Part shown: positions 46,492 to 56,925 of the stretch, piece by piece
Numbering within the stretch: the stretch's first letter is position 1
Layout of the letters: every line of letters starts with the position of its first letter
From: Chenopodium formosanum
Taxonomy: Eukaryota; Streptophyta; Magnoliopsida; Caryophyllales; Amaranthaceae
Direction of reading: 5' to 3'
DNA length: 64,000 nucleotides
Assembly (NCBI GenBank): GCA_024500155.1
Contig: CM044874.1
Location: 70,293,795 to 70,357,794, forward strand
The notes under the pieces: generated by a model
Databases searched by the model: none
What the model saw: the letters and a program-made list of their open reading frames with translations, nothing else
Told to the model about the DNA's origin: nothing
Position numbers and translations under genes: made by a program

Positions 46492-48714
46492 TTAGGTTAG
46501 GGAAGAACACAAGAAGTAAGAAGAATGGGCAATATTATTATACTCTGAGATCATTACATCAAAGAGTGATATGTCCTCAGGGACTGGATTACTAACTATC
46601 CTAGGAGAAGAAACAGGAAGGGGAGACATTATAGCTAAAGACCTAGAAGATTCTACGGGGAAAGACTCTGACTCAGACTCTGACTCTGACGATTCTTCAA
46701 ACATCGGCCCTTGCCCTGTCGTGATCAATATCTTCCTTCCACTCGGAGTAGTCACCTTGATAGTCTTGCGCCACCCTTGCAGCGATCCTTCGGCTGGAGT
46801 AATTAGCTTTGAGGGGTCGAAGTTTTCACTTTGTAGGACCGTTTGAATGAGTGAAGAGTTGTCTTCCTCATAAACTGACTCATTCTTTTCTCGCCCAAAC
46901 AGTAATCCCATGACGTTAAAGTCAAAGCATGGGGGTGCTTTCTTCTTATGGACGGGAGTTGGGATTTCGTCAGTGAAGTAGCAATCCAAGAAAATCTCGA
47001 ATCCTGGTTGTCGTATGCCATTTACAACAAATGGTTCGGGAAATTCATGGCATGGATAGTCCTCTCCTTCTTTTATGAACTGACCATTAAGTGTAAGAGG
47101 GTACTGTTCCATTGGAATTGCTTTCTTTTGAATGCGAGCGTCCCTACGTGCTTTCAATTTGTCCTGGGCTTGCTTGAGATCTCTCCGAGTCGGTTCGAAA
47201 CCAAGTCCGAAAGTATCTAGTTTAGGGAGGCCAGGTGAGTCTATTGATTTTGCTATTTCCTTCTTCTTTCTTAAGGTCATCCCAGGGAAGTGTCCTTGCT
47301 TCTTCAGCATAGTGTTGATAATCATGTTAGAATGGGGGTCGTGGCAAAGAGATGTTCTTTCATCCTCTTGGATTAAGGAGACTTCTTCGTTAAAGCCCCA
47401 TAGGTCTTCATCATCTTTGTCGTGCTCTACGTTAATAGTTGGATTCTCTATTGATTTGATCCTCATAGGCGAAGCATCAATAGTGATGGGGATTCCTCCA
47501 ACTATGGCTTTCACTTGTTGGTGGAGAGATGAAGGGACGACCTTTAGATCATGGAGCCAAGGGCGTCCTAACAACAGATTGAATGAAGCTTTGATGTCTA
47601 CCACTTGAAAAGTAGTAGCATGTTCTATTGCTCCTGCCGTCACATTTAGGGTTATTTTGCCAAGAGCTTGACGTCGAGTATTATCGTAAGCTCTTATTGC
47701 TTGTGTGGACGGAGTTAAATCCTCATCCTTTATGCCAAGCATCCTTGCAGTTCTTATTGGACATACATTAATAGCCGATCCATTGTCTACAAGAGTCATG
47801 GGAACATTCATCCTTTTGCAGACTACAGTGAGGTTTAATGCCTTATAATGCTTATCACCTTCCGGGGGTAAATCTTTATCAGAGAAAGTGATTAAATTAA
47901 TCGGACTAGGGAGGTCACTCGTGAGGAAGTTAGCTAGTCCCTCAGGAGTGGTGTCAGAATCTATCCCGATTTTATCCAAGGCATTCATCACGGCCAATCT
48001 ATGTTCTCGAGATGTTGCCAGAAGCTTCCATACGTTCATCTCAACTTTTGTCTTCTTGAATTGTTTAACGATGTCATTGTATTCGATGATAGGTATGGGA
48101 ACTTGCTGTACAGTAGGCATAGGTTGTGTTGAAACGGGAGGTTGCCTCCTCCCGGATCTTGTGAGGACATCTATTGATGAATCTTCTTCAGCCCAGATGT
48201 CGTCCGTGGTGTATGATACAGAAAGTGAAGGTCCCACTATGGCTTTTAGATAGACATCTTCTTCATCACTGTCCCATACTCCATTAACATTTATGTCCTC
48301 TTCTTGTTGAACTTGGACTAATTCCTTTCTATCAATCATTTTCTGCACCAAGTCCTTGAACTTGAAGCAGTTTTCTAGAGTGTGTCCTCCTGACTGATGG
48401 TATTGACAGTAATATCTATCCGTCCTTTTTAATGATTCAAATGGTCTCAGTTTGAGAGGTTTGACCTTGCCACTCTCGGAGAGCATTTCAAACATTTGTG
48501 CATACGGGATCCCAATTGGAGTATAAACTTTATTGCTCTTCTTGGGTCTTTCGGTGACTTGTAAGGGACGGTATTTTGTCTCATAAGTCGTTTTTGCTGG
48601 CATGAATTCTCTCTTAGGTTCTTCATCATATTGCTTGTGAAGTTCGTTCAAAATTTTGAGATTTTCACGTAACTGTTGCGATGTCTCCCTCAGATACAGT
48701 GCGAGCACTCGCAT
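46492..48714 (-). CDS. gag C-terminal repeat plus aspartic protease frame
   Basis: 740 codons open, in the same frame as gag, from which it is separated by one TAA. Residues 103-116 form a zinc-knuckle-like CQYHQSGGHTLENC, preceded by GIPYAQMFEMLSESGKV. The same pair of motifs ends the gag frame, so this part is duplicated. The protease active site is LVDNGSAINVCP at residues 308-319 (DNGS, the variant common in Tat elements), with the flap-end motif LLGRPWLHD at about 381-389. The last 250 residues are acidic and Ser/Glu-rich (SSESESESESF). A TAA at 46494-46492 interrupts passage to RT in the same frame; a short intron there, as in Ogre elements, cannot be excluded. Confidence 0.8.
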   Translation of the reverse strand: MRVLALYLRETSQQLRENLKILNELHKQYDEEPKREFMPAKTTYETKYRPLQVTERPKKSNKVYTPIGIPYAQMFEMLSESGKVKPLKLRPFESLKRTDRYYCQYHQSGGHTLENCFKFKDLVQKMIDRKELVQVQQEEDINVNGVWDSDEEDVYLKAIVGPSLSVSYTTDDIWAEEDSSIDVLTRSGRRQPPVSTQPMPTVQQVPIPIIEYNDIVKQFKKTKVEMNVWKLLATSREHRLAVMNALDKIGIDSDTTPEGLANFLTSDLPSPINLITFSDKDLPPEGDKHYKALNLTVVCKRMNVPMTLVDNGSAINVCPIRTARMLGIKDEDLTPSTQAIRAYDNTRRQALGKITLNVTAGAIEHATTFQVVDIKASFNLLLGRPWLHDLKVVPSSLHQQVKAIVGGIPITIDASPMRIKSIENPTINVEHDKDDEDLWGFNEEVSLIQEDERTSLCHDPHSNMIINTMLKKQGHFPGMTLRKKKEIAKSIDSPGLPKLDTFGLGFEPTRRDLKQAQDKLKARRDARIQKKAIPMEQYPLTLNGQFIKEGEDYPCHEFPEPFVVNGIRQPGFEIFLDCYFTDEIPTPVHKKKAPPCFDFNVMGLLFGREKNESVYEEDNSSLIQTVLQSENFDPSKLITPAEGSLQGWRKTIKVTTPSGRKILITTGQGPMFEESSESESESESFPVESSRSLAIMSPLPVSSPRIVSNPVPEDISLFDVMISEYNNIAHSSYFLCSSLT

Positions 48715-48771
48715 CTCTACCTCATTTGCTGGTTCTGGAAGATTATCTTTGACATCGAAAAAGATCTCTTC

Positions 48772-49995
48772 TTATTCCTCTTCGACATTGGTTGCTTTGA
48801 CAGGCTTAATGAGAGATGAGGGGTCAATTTCGCTTTCTTCATCGGAGATAGCCAATGTGTGAGCTAGAGGTGCATTGTCAATACTCGGTTTCTTACTAGC
48901 AGGGGGCAACGGCAGCTTGTTACTGTCAATTAGGTCTTGGATAACTTCCTTAAGCTTCCAACAGCTTTCAGTAGAATGGCCCCTACCTTGATGATATTTG
49001 CAATGTGCATTGGGGTTCCAATTAGGCGACCTTTTCTCGACTGGTGGATCTCCAAATGGTCCAATGGGAGTTATAAGACCTTTTGTGTTTAGTCGATCAA
49101 ATGCGGTGTCATAACTCATGCCAATAGGAGTGAAGTTTCTCCTAAACGGTTTCTTTTGTCCTTGATTGTTCATGGTGAGGACTTCTCCTAGGTTGAAGGT
49201 GCTAACATTATTTGAGTGGGCGGTTTTGGAAGAAGAAGGATTGTCGTTCTTCTTTCCTTTCCAGCCACTGTTGGAGTTATTGTTGGCAGCTTTGGATTTA
49301 GCCAAGTCATCTTCAATATTAATCCCAATATCATAAACAGCCTTAAAGGTATGAAGGTTATTTTGATATTTAAGATGTTTTGAGTATTTTTCCTGGAGGT
49401 TTTTAATGAACAGTCTCACGGACTCTTTTTCACTTGGTACCTCGATCATTTTAGCTGAGGTTTCTCTCCACTTGTTAAAGAAAGATGTGAAACCTTCATT
49501 CTCTTTCTGCTTGAGGATCTCAAGTTCTCTATGGTCAGTTTCGACTTGAACGTTGCATTTGTACCTATCAAAGAAAGCGTTTGCTATGGATTCCCAGGTA
49601 TAGGTCTTTTCCTTTTCAAGAGAAAAGAACCATTGTTGGCAAACGGTCTCGAGAGATAGCGAGAACAGAGAAGGGAAGACTTTCTTATCGATACCTTTGA
49701 TACTCATTATTGTTTCAAATGCTCTTAGATGGAAGTATGGGTTGTCGATTGCCCTAAACTTTGGGATGTCGTTGGCACTGAACTTCTGCGGAAGAAGATC
49801 TTTATCCACCGAGACCCCTTGGGATGTGAGTTCTTGAAACTTGTAGTCGCTGGACAACTTGCTTAGGCTCTCTTGCATGAGGTCCATTTGTTGTTGCTTC
49901 GCGGGATCCTCGATCTTAAGTGCGAGAAGCTTCAGTGTCTCAGTTACAGTAGCCAGTTGATTCTTGAGATCGTTGACTTCTTCCTGAGTTTCCAT
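48772..49995 (-). CDS. gag polyprotein of the Tat-type element
   Basis: 407 residues, start METQEEVNDLKNQLATVTET. The N-terminal 60 residues are helical/coiled-coil in character. Residues about 85-235 form the retrotransposon gag (capsid-like) domain, with FHLRAFETIMSIKG, WFFSLEKEKTYTWESIANAF and FTSFFNKWRETSAKMIEVPS. A zinc-knuckle-like CKYHQGRGHSTESC lies at 332-345. Gag packages element RNA in the cytoplasm. It ends at a TAA after an acidic EEE run, and the frame continues with EE, so the stop may be a single-base loss or a natural gag/pro boundary. Confidence 0.85.
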   Translation of the reverse strand: METQEEVNDLKNQLATVTETLKLLALKIEDPAKQQQMDLMQESLSKLSSDYKFQELTSQGVSVDKDLLPQKFSANDIPKFRAIDNPYFHLRAFETIMSIKGIDKKVFPSLFSLSLETVCQQWFFSLEKEKTYTWESIANAFFDRYKCNVQVETDHRELEILKQKENEGFTSFFNKWRETSAKMIEVPSEKESVRLFIKNLQEKYSKHLKYQNNLHTFKAVYDIGINIEDDLAKSKAANNNSNSGWKGKKNDNPSSSKTAHSNNVSTFNLGEVLTMNNQGQKKPFRRNFTPIGMSYDTAFDRLNTKGLITPIGPFGDPPVEKRSPNWNPNAHCKYHQGRGHSTESCWKLKEVIQDLIDSNKLPLPPASKKPSIDNAPLAHTLAISDEESEIDPSSLIKPVKATNVEEE

Positions 49996-51660
49996 TATGA
50001 CTCTTGCTTTCCTCTTGCGAGCTATAGGTTTGTCGAAAAGTTGGACTTGTACGAAGAGATTATCTTTGATTAATCGTCCTTCTTTTCTTGACCACGCGCT
50101 GTAAATTAAGCCAATTTGCGTTTTAATTACTTGACTCGAATCAATTTGACTTTATGGTTCTTTTTTATTTTTTTTTTTTAAAAAAGAAAAAGTATGCATA
50201 TTTTTAGGAAGCAAAAATGTATATGTGTTTAGGGAACCTAAGTATTATTATTTATTGGAGGATTAATATCCGACTTACCCCCCTAAAAAAATGACGAAAA
50301 ATGACGCGCACACACAAGACTCTCTTAATCATGGTCAAAACATGTGTATTGGTGTGTGTATTGAGTGAAAGTGACATGCTTGGACTTTTGTGTAAGACCA
50401 TGAGACTTAGTGCCTAAACTCGAATATTAGTTTAATTAAGCATTATAACAGCAAAATTAGTCGAGTTAAACAGAAAATTGACTAAATAGACCGTAGGTGA
50501 TGACTCGACAAATAATTCGAACTGTCGGCCAAGCGACAGAACTGGCGTCACAATATGGTGATTGGCGCCAGACTTTTTAGTAAATGTCTGGCGCTACGCA
50601 TCATACAGTGGCGCTACAGCTCAGATTTTGGCACCAATATTGGAGCCTCGGTCTGGGACTGTTTTCGATATTGTTAGTCAACTGGGGTATGCCTAAAGTC
50701 GTACTAGGTCAATTCCGATTAAAAGAAAAGAAAAAAGACTTTATTAACTCGAATTAATTAATTAATTAATTAGGCAAAGTTCTTTAAGTCATTAATTATA
50801 ATCTCAACACAAATCAACAAACGGTTAAGAGGAGCATAAGATGCACAACAAATAATGCACGATTAGTCAAGTAGACACAATATGATGCAATGAGTTCGCA
50901 ACCTAACCATGGCTCTAGTTCTCTAAAGTTCAGGATATGGTTTAGTCAAACAGGGTCCATGGTTACCGCGTAGAAGCCTAACCGTGAAGGATTAACGCGT
51001 GTGGATAGAACACCGCGAATTTTTTTAGAAAAACTCGCTTCCATGGTTTGGTGAATTCAACCTCTCAGATGTACCCTTTGTTGCCAGGAGCGTTCAATCA
51101 GGTAGATAGAGCATGAATTCCTAGAGGGTTATGTCCATATGTAGAACACATATGGGTTTCAGAAAAGTGAGAAAAAAAATTCAATCAGGAAGTAGGATCG
51201 AGCAAACAACGCGAAAAAGCGGTCGAAATTAGAACGCATATTTCTGGCTCGGTATTGGGGGAAATTGCCGCCAGCAAACAGAGACTGGCACCAACTTTTA
51301 ACTGTAGCGCCTGGCGCCAATACTGGCGTCTGGCGCTACGGCTAAAAGTTTGGCGCCAAGCTCTGGCCCCTGACGCTACTTCCCAAATGCCTCAGCAGCT
51401 TTCTGTGCTCAATAAAATCATCCTGTTTCGCGCGGTGTTATTTCAGTCCTAGTTGTGAAAGACATTTCTCAAATCTCCTACGTGTAAAATCCTTATGTTT
51501 TTGACTCATTACGGATGGTCTTTCCAATGAGAACCTTTTTATGCATATGCCACAATGTTAATCAAAATTACGCACATGAGATACTTAGAACTTTTCGAGT
51601 CTCATCCACTCATTCTAAATCATTGCCGAAACAAATTCAGGAATTAAAATAGAAATCCTC
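49996..51660 (-). other. Leader (5' UTR) of the Tat-type element
   Basis: Non-coding 1.66 kb between primer site and gag. Two TGGCGCC blocks (50540-50640 and 51268-51372). No extra ORF upstream of gag such as Ogre elements carry. Confidence 0.6.
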
Positions 51661-51680
51661 CCCAGTGGAGTCGCCAAAAA
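51661..51680 (-). other. Primer-binding-site region of the Tat-type element
   Basis: Minus strand tttttggcgactccactggg, one base inside the 5' LTR end. This tggcga-type string is usual for Tat/Ogre elements. Confidence 0.65.
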
Positions 51681-51681
51681 C

Positions 51682-53709
51682 TGTAGGGAATAATTTCAAG
51701 CCTTTAAAATCCCACTAGCTTGAACCCCACTGTGATCATACACTAAAGTACGGTGGCGTCCAAAAGGGAAGAAGATAGAGCAAAAGAGTCGCCAACAAGT
51801 TTTTTAAGGAACTTGTAAACCGTTCACGAGGTGAAGGTTACACCCCTTAAAGATCCAAGAGATCGTCAACTCCATAAGGTCATGAACCAAATAAGGGTTC
51901 GGGAATGATGGTACAAATCCAACCTAAAAGAGATTGAACCTGCCCTAATAATAGGCTTCTACTTTATTCTGCTCGTATTCATGTGCGCATTCTGACTAAC
52001 ATACAATCAATAGGATTAACCCTAAACCTGTTTAATCTATGTTGGTTGAATTTAATGCACAAATAAATCTATTATTGACGATCACTTGAATTATAATCAC
52101 AATTAACCCTAACAAGATTATTAATTATCTTATTAAGCGTGATTGCAAATACCAATTCCCTTTAACATGCAATAAAAGGTGATCAAGCAATAACAATATA
52201 TAATATAATGAAATAATAATATGTACATATCAAGCAAAATAATAAATAATCAACATCATTAATAATAATAATATCAATCATAATCATGTTAAAGCATAGC
52301 AAGATCCTAGGCATGATACTAACAAGATTAATAACAAACCCTAGCATGTCACTAAACAATAAAAATCAAATCTCTAATCCTAACATGATACTAACATGAA
52401 TTAATATTAGGAAGAACATAGGAAGCATCATAATAATCATACTTAATATTAAGATTACCCTAGACATAATACTAGGAAGATCAAAACGCCCTAACATAAC
52501 ATTAGGAATCATAATAACAACCTAAGCATGATTTCTACATCATAATATCAATAAAAACCAATTAAAGTACTTACGTGGATGCCTCGTACCTCTTTCTAAT
52601 TACAAAATACACACGTTAGTAACTTCAAGGAAAACAATAAACAAAACAATTAAATTAAATAATTGAAATAGAGATTTGAGACCAAACCCTCAGAAATTAA
52701 AACCTTTCACGTCTAGGGCGAAGGCAACTTCGAATATGGCTAGGTGTTTCAAGATCTTGTGAATGCGGAATTTTGTATTTGAAAGCAAGAAAGAATATAA
52801 AAGAAAAGAATTTTAAAGAATGAATATTAATGAAAATTGATGAATGAGATGAATGAAAAGAATTATTTCACTGATTTGTGAATGAAAAGAGTTGATGAAT
52901 GAAGAAGAGAATTAATGATTCTTGGTGAGTGGTGAGAATTGATGATTCGTTGTGAATCAAAACGGAGTTTTTGATACGATATTTATAGAGAAAATCATCC
53001 AAAAAAGATAATTTAACAAAACAGAGTCTGAAGATCACTAAAAACACTTTGGCGCCAGCCCTGGCTCATTGGCGCCAGGATCTGTGGCTAGCGCCAGGCG
53101 CCAATGATGGCGTCTGGCGCTAATCCTGATTCCAGGCGCCAAGGCCTGGGGTTGGACGCCAAACCGGATTTTAACGCGTTTTCGAAAATCTGATAATTTT
53201 ACCGTACTGGAAGATAAAATAATATAATTTCAATTGAAAATGCTATTTGATCTGATTAAAACTCTAAAGAGTCCTAATTGAATTAAGAATGATAAGACCT
53301 TCTAGAATGTTCTAGAAGACAAAAACCGTTCCTAATTACATTAGGAATGATAAATTATATTAGGCCCTCCCCTAGATCATAGGGCCGTACTTAAAACTCA
53401 AACCGGGCCCAGTTTAGTAAATTGGCTATAAATTCCTCAATATTCATCGGAATTGGGCTTATAATATATCGTTGGAAAGGTCTTTGCAAGCCCCATCCAA
53501 CTATACCACTATTGGACCCATATTATGGACCAACCAAACTGGATTGGCTGTTTTCTTAAAAATAAAGTTTTCAAAAACAGAGAGAAGAGAAAATAAAACT
53601 TTCCGCAACACTAGCCCTTTCCACACTTTCGTTTCATTCGATTATGATTCGACGTGAAAGACACTCATCACTGGGTTTGGTTTTGGGGAGACACAAATGG
53701 GTGTCTACA
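51682..53709 (-). repeat. 5' LTR of the Tat-type element
   Basis: 2028 bp. TATA box at 52980-52988 (minus), GC block at 53049-53163. It starts on plus with tgtagggaataatttcaagc like the other LTR. Confidence 0.9.
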
Positions 53710-54020
53710 GTTACTTGTTTATTTTTGGGGTTACTTGTTAATTATATTGGGGTTACTTGTTAATTTTATAGGGGTTACTTGTTAATTTTTGTTAAGGTTA
53801 CTTGTTTATTTTAGGGGTTAATTGTTAATTTTTGTTATGGTTACTTGTTTACTTTAGGGGTTACTTGTTAGTTTAACAGGGGTTACTTGTTAATTTTTGT
53901 TAGGGTTACTTGTTTATTTTAGGGGTTACTTGTTAGTTTAACAAGGGTTACTTGTTAATTTTACAGGGGTTAGTTATTAGTTTTACAGGGGTTACATGTT
54001 AATTTTACAGGGGTTACTTG
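53710..54020 (+). repeat. GGTTACTTGTTAA minisatellite, right part
   Basis: Resumes in register with 34963. The shared GTTAC is the target duplication. Confidence 0.85.
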
Positions 54021-54172
54021 TTAATTTCTTCAATTTCATTATATCTGTTTTCATCTTCCAGATCCAATACCTGATTACTGGTTTGGATTTCAAGATTCAT
54101 CAAAGAATCTTCAATTTGTTCGATCTCTAATGATTCTTGTGAATCAGGTAATTTTTCGAATTCTTCTGCCAT
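54014..54172 (-). CDS. Short acidic ORF (52 aa) reading into the minisatellite
   Basis: MAEEFEKLPDSQESLEIEQI, then leucine/glutamate-rich sequence, ending ...EEINK at a stop inside the first minisatellite unit. Codon use looks coding and a leader precedes it, but the rest of any gene is gone. It may be the first exon of the gene once carried by the palindrome-ended element. Not recognised. Confidence 0.3.
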   Translation of the reverse strand: MAEEFEKLPDSQESLEIEQIEDSLMNLEIQTSNQVLDLEDENRYNEIEEINK

Positions 54173-54589
54173 TGTTATTCTTTAATTTCTGGAAGAAAAA
54201 TTGTGTGAGGTTTCGCTCAATTTTCGCATTCGTTCCTCGTAAATGAGTTATTATGGATTTTAAGGTTTAGAAATTTGCGCTTGTTTTGTAGAGCCATTTT
54301 GTTCAGCGCTTGTTTCCTAATCCCGTTATACGCGCATCGTTCTCCGTTATTTTGCTGACTTGGAAGCAGGCCACACGGTGTGTGGCCTGCTTGCACCAAA
54401 AAGGCGCCGTAAAAACATTTAGATGTACAATATTATAAGGAAGTATAATCAGAGATTATATCCTGATTTTACATACATAAGGAAGTAGGTATATAATATT
54501 TATAGGTAAGTGAGTATAAAATATTTATATTATTTTATAACATATAATCTTTTATTTAGTTGCTATATTTAGGAGTGAAAAATGAAGCG

Positions 54590-54681
54590 GGAAATTTTTT
54601 AACAATAGCTCGACACGTGTCAAAGTGTAGTTAGAGCGGAGCTTCGAATGCCCTATGTTTTAGTATATATATATAGATAGA
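54590..54681 (-). mobile_element. Helitron-like 5' end
   Basis: On minus, starting at TC (54681-54680, host A before it): TCTATCTATATATATATACT, then aaaacatagggc and a tgacacgtgtcga motif. This matches plant Helitron 5' ends and resembles the copy at 56926. The 3' end was not found. Confidence 0.5.
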
Positions 54682-55138
54682 TTGTGGTCTTGCTATTAAA
54701 AAACACGAATTGATTGTGGCCTTGCTATTAAATTAAAGGGATGTGGAATTTAGAACACTTTAACTTCTTGACTTTTTTTTTTTGAAACATTTAACTTCTC
54801 AACTTGTACAGACTTTAATTTGACTCTTTCAACTTACCGTATATTCTTTTGACGTTATATCAGCATGCAAAATTATCATAACTATTGTATAATTTGAGCT
54901 AATTTTTGTCGTAACGTTGTTTAGTGTATCAAAAATTATATTATCTCATCTAAACTTATGCATAGTATTGAAAAATAATACTCCGTACTAGTACTCCGGT
55001 ACTAGTAAGAAGTTGAAACAAACAACTTAATCATAGAAAATTGTTACTCATATATTAAAAATGTAAAATCTCTTACAAATTCATAGTGCATTTCTTAACA
55101 AGTACATACATGTTTCACACTGTCACACATTATTATTA
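54682..55138. other. AT-rich intergenic DNA downstream of PR-10 copy 2
   Basis: No gene or bounded element seen. A tandem actccgtactagtactccgg lies near 54981. Confidence 0.5.
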
Positions 55139-55144
55139 TTTATT
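55139..55144 (-). terminator. Candidate polyadenylation signal of PR-10 copy 2
   Basis: AATAAA on minus, 150 nt beyond the stop codon, beside 3' UTR words shared with copy 1. Confidence 0.4.
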
Positions 55145-55293
55145 TTTTTTCCCAAACTCATCAAAATAAACGAAGGAAAAAAAATATATAAATTAACACA
55201 CCACACCACACATTACATATCCTCAATTATATCATCCCAAGTTTTAAGTCAAATTTTCTCATAAAGCTTTGGATGATCAACTAAATAGTTCAA

Positions 55294-56317
55294 TCAAGCA
55301 TAGACTTGAGGGTTGGCAATGAGGTGCTCTTCAACAGCCTTAAACACCTTCTGAATTCCTTCTTTGGCCTTTTCAAGATCCTCTTCCTTCATCACACTGT
55401 CTCCCTTCATGTGATAGTGTGCTACCATCTTGCACCGGGTTCCGGCTTCGGTCACCTCGTACTTGTCTTCGTACACTGCGTACTCTACTGTATCAGGAAA
55501 CACATCTCCTTCAATGCAAGTGTACTTTAGGTAGAAGTTGTTGGCATCAATCTCATCAACTCTGTTTTTCACATATTTGAATGGAGCCTCTGCAAAATAA
55601 TCAACAAATATATATAATATTAATGATTAAAGTTGTACATTTATAAACACAAAAGTCAAACCGTGTAAAATAAAACCTAAAAAAAAAAAAAAAAAAAAAA
55701 AAAGGTTTGGAAGTTGTATACGGCCATGCTTCTATATATAGCTTAAGAAAGCTAAAGAAAGGTGGTCTTGTTGGCCACACGGTCATTTGTGCACTTAATC
55801 ATGCGTTATACCATGGCCTAAAAAGGCCATGGTGAAACGCATGCATGATTTGTATTTATCGATCATGATTAGAGCTTACAACAGTTATAAGTTTTAGTTA
55901 ATGATTGGAAAATATTTTATAAACTTTTTTGCCCAAGATCCGCCACTGCTTTTAAGTTTTAGTTATTGATTCGAATATAATTTATCCGTTTTTCATTGAT
56001 AGATATTATATGTAACAAGTTTACTTTTAATAAGTGACTTGTTACATGTATTACTTGTTTTATTACTTGGTGAAACGCACATAAGATAATTGAATTGGAA
56101 AAACGTTAAGCTATTAAATAAACTAACCATCAGGGAAGTTGATCTTCTTGATGCTTCCAACAGTGGTAGAGTCACCTTCAATAAACTCAACAGATTTAGC
56201 AAACTGAGGGAAAGTCTTAGGAACAAAGTTATGGTTGTCAAGAGCTAGAGCTTGGAACAACCGGGACGCGGCGACAGGGCTAGTGATGTCAGCCAATGTG
56301 TATGTGAAAACACCCAT
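55294..56317 (-). CDS. PR-10 / Bet v 1-family protein, two exons (copy 2)
   Basis: Exon 1 56128-56317, exon 2 55294-55589, intron 538 bp at the same codon position as copy 1 (donor GT 56127-56126, acceptor AG 55591-55590). The product is 161 residues. Exon 2 differs from copy 1 at nine of 92 residues in the compared part, mostly conservative (KYEVTEAG against KYDVSEAG, AHYHMKGDS against GHYHMKGDN). The glycine-rich loop is EGDSTTVGSIKK, so the unusual STT replaces the usual glycines in both copies. The intron holds an A-run near 55681-55703 and inserted sequence absent from copy 1. Frames are intact; likely functional, with TATA box at 56428-56436 and AATAAA at 55144-55139. Confidence 0.9.
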
Positions 56318-56427
56318 GATTATTGTGATTACTAAGGAGCAATAAAGCTAAGAAATGATATATTTTTTAGTAGGAATTGAAGGTGATCAAGTGAATTGGA
56401 TATGCAAAGAATGAGAATATGATATGG

Positions 56428-56436
56428 TATTTATAA
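56428..56436 (-). promoter_or_regulatory. TATA box of PR-10 copy 2
   Basis: TTATAAATA on minus, about 111 nt upstream of the ATG. The same context (gtatttata on plus) is present before copy 1. Confidence 0.65.
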
Positions 56437-56925
56437 TGATGGAGTAACGTACTATAATAAGAGAAAGAAAACTTGGTAATGACAAAGAAGATGCTTCTTT
56501 AATTATTTTAGTGTCGTTATTGGGTAGTTCTTGGTGGAGCAGCCCTTGCTGAATAAGTGTCGATCATTTAATTGATTTCATATGTAAGATTAGTAGCTTT
56601 TTGATATTTTATCTTAGTAAATTGATCATGATTAGATATATAAAAGTGGTACAATTGATTTGATCTCGATTATATAATTTTTAAGTATGAATATAATTAT
56701 AATCTATTACTTTTAGTACATGTACATAACTTTTATGTTACAATATTCACTTGATATAAAAATTGGAGTTGATTGACATGAATTATCCAATTCGATATAT
56801 AAGGGTCTCAGGATTTTCTAGAATCGGGAGGGAAGCTCTAACCCCTTGAGCTATCCCTACTCTCATATTATTTCTTAAATGGGACTACAAATAGTAAAGT
56901 GTTCATAAAACCGTTTAATTGTCAA

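Larger units (their letters stand above)
34964..53709 (-). mobile_element. Ty3/gypsy Tat-type LTR retrotransposon (18.7 kb) with two antisense genes
   Basis: 3' LTR 34964-36989 and 5' LTR 51682-53709 (minus orientation), TGTAGACACC...TTCCCTACA, with TSD GTTAC (34959-34963 and 53710-53714). The primer region at 51661-51680 reads tttttggcgactccactggg on minus. The polypurine tract aaagtgggggcttc abuts the 3' LTR at 36990-37003. Order on minus: leader, gag, protease, RT, RNase H, second RNase H, integrase. Then, on plus, come a DUF7745-like gene and a plant mobile domain gene. The second RNase H, large size and antisense frames after integrase point to the Tat/Ogre branch. Several stops and frameshifts make this copy defective. 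Confidence 0.92.
33690..54410. mobile_element. Palindrome-ended element carrying the GGTTACTTGTTAA minisatellite (split by the Tat element)
   Basis: The left end has gtggctggccacatggtgtg plus gccagt; the right end has aggccacacggtgtgtggcc. Both are palindromes around GGCCACA...TGTGGCC, like 173-189. Between them lie a CT-rich leader and short frame at 33943 (plus), the minisatellite (34290-34963 and 53710-54020) and a 52-residue minus frame (54014-54172). The 18.7-kb Tat element sits in the minisatellite. Whether this is a Mutator/FAR1-type transposon is open; the ends are not perfect TIRs. Confidence 0.4.

Noticed and set aside
44650..48253. Several 90-160-codon plus-strand frames inside gag-pol
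   Set aside because: Opposite-strand shadows of RNase H, protease and Gag coding; no introns, motifs or promoter as seen for the true antisense genes.
34290..54020. CRISPR-like regular repeats (GGTTACTTGTTAA)
   Set aside because: Plant minisatellite without unique spacers of constant length and without cas genes; it is split by a retrotransposon.
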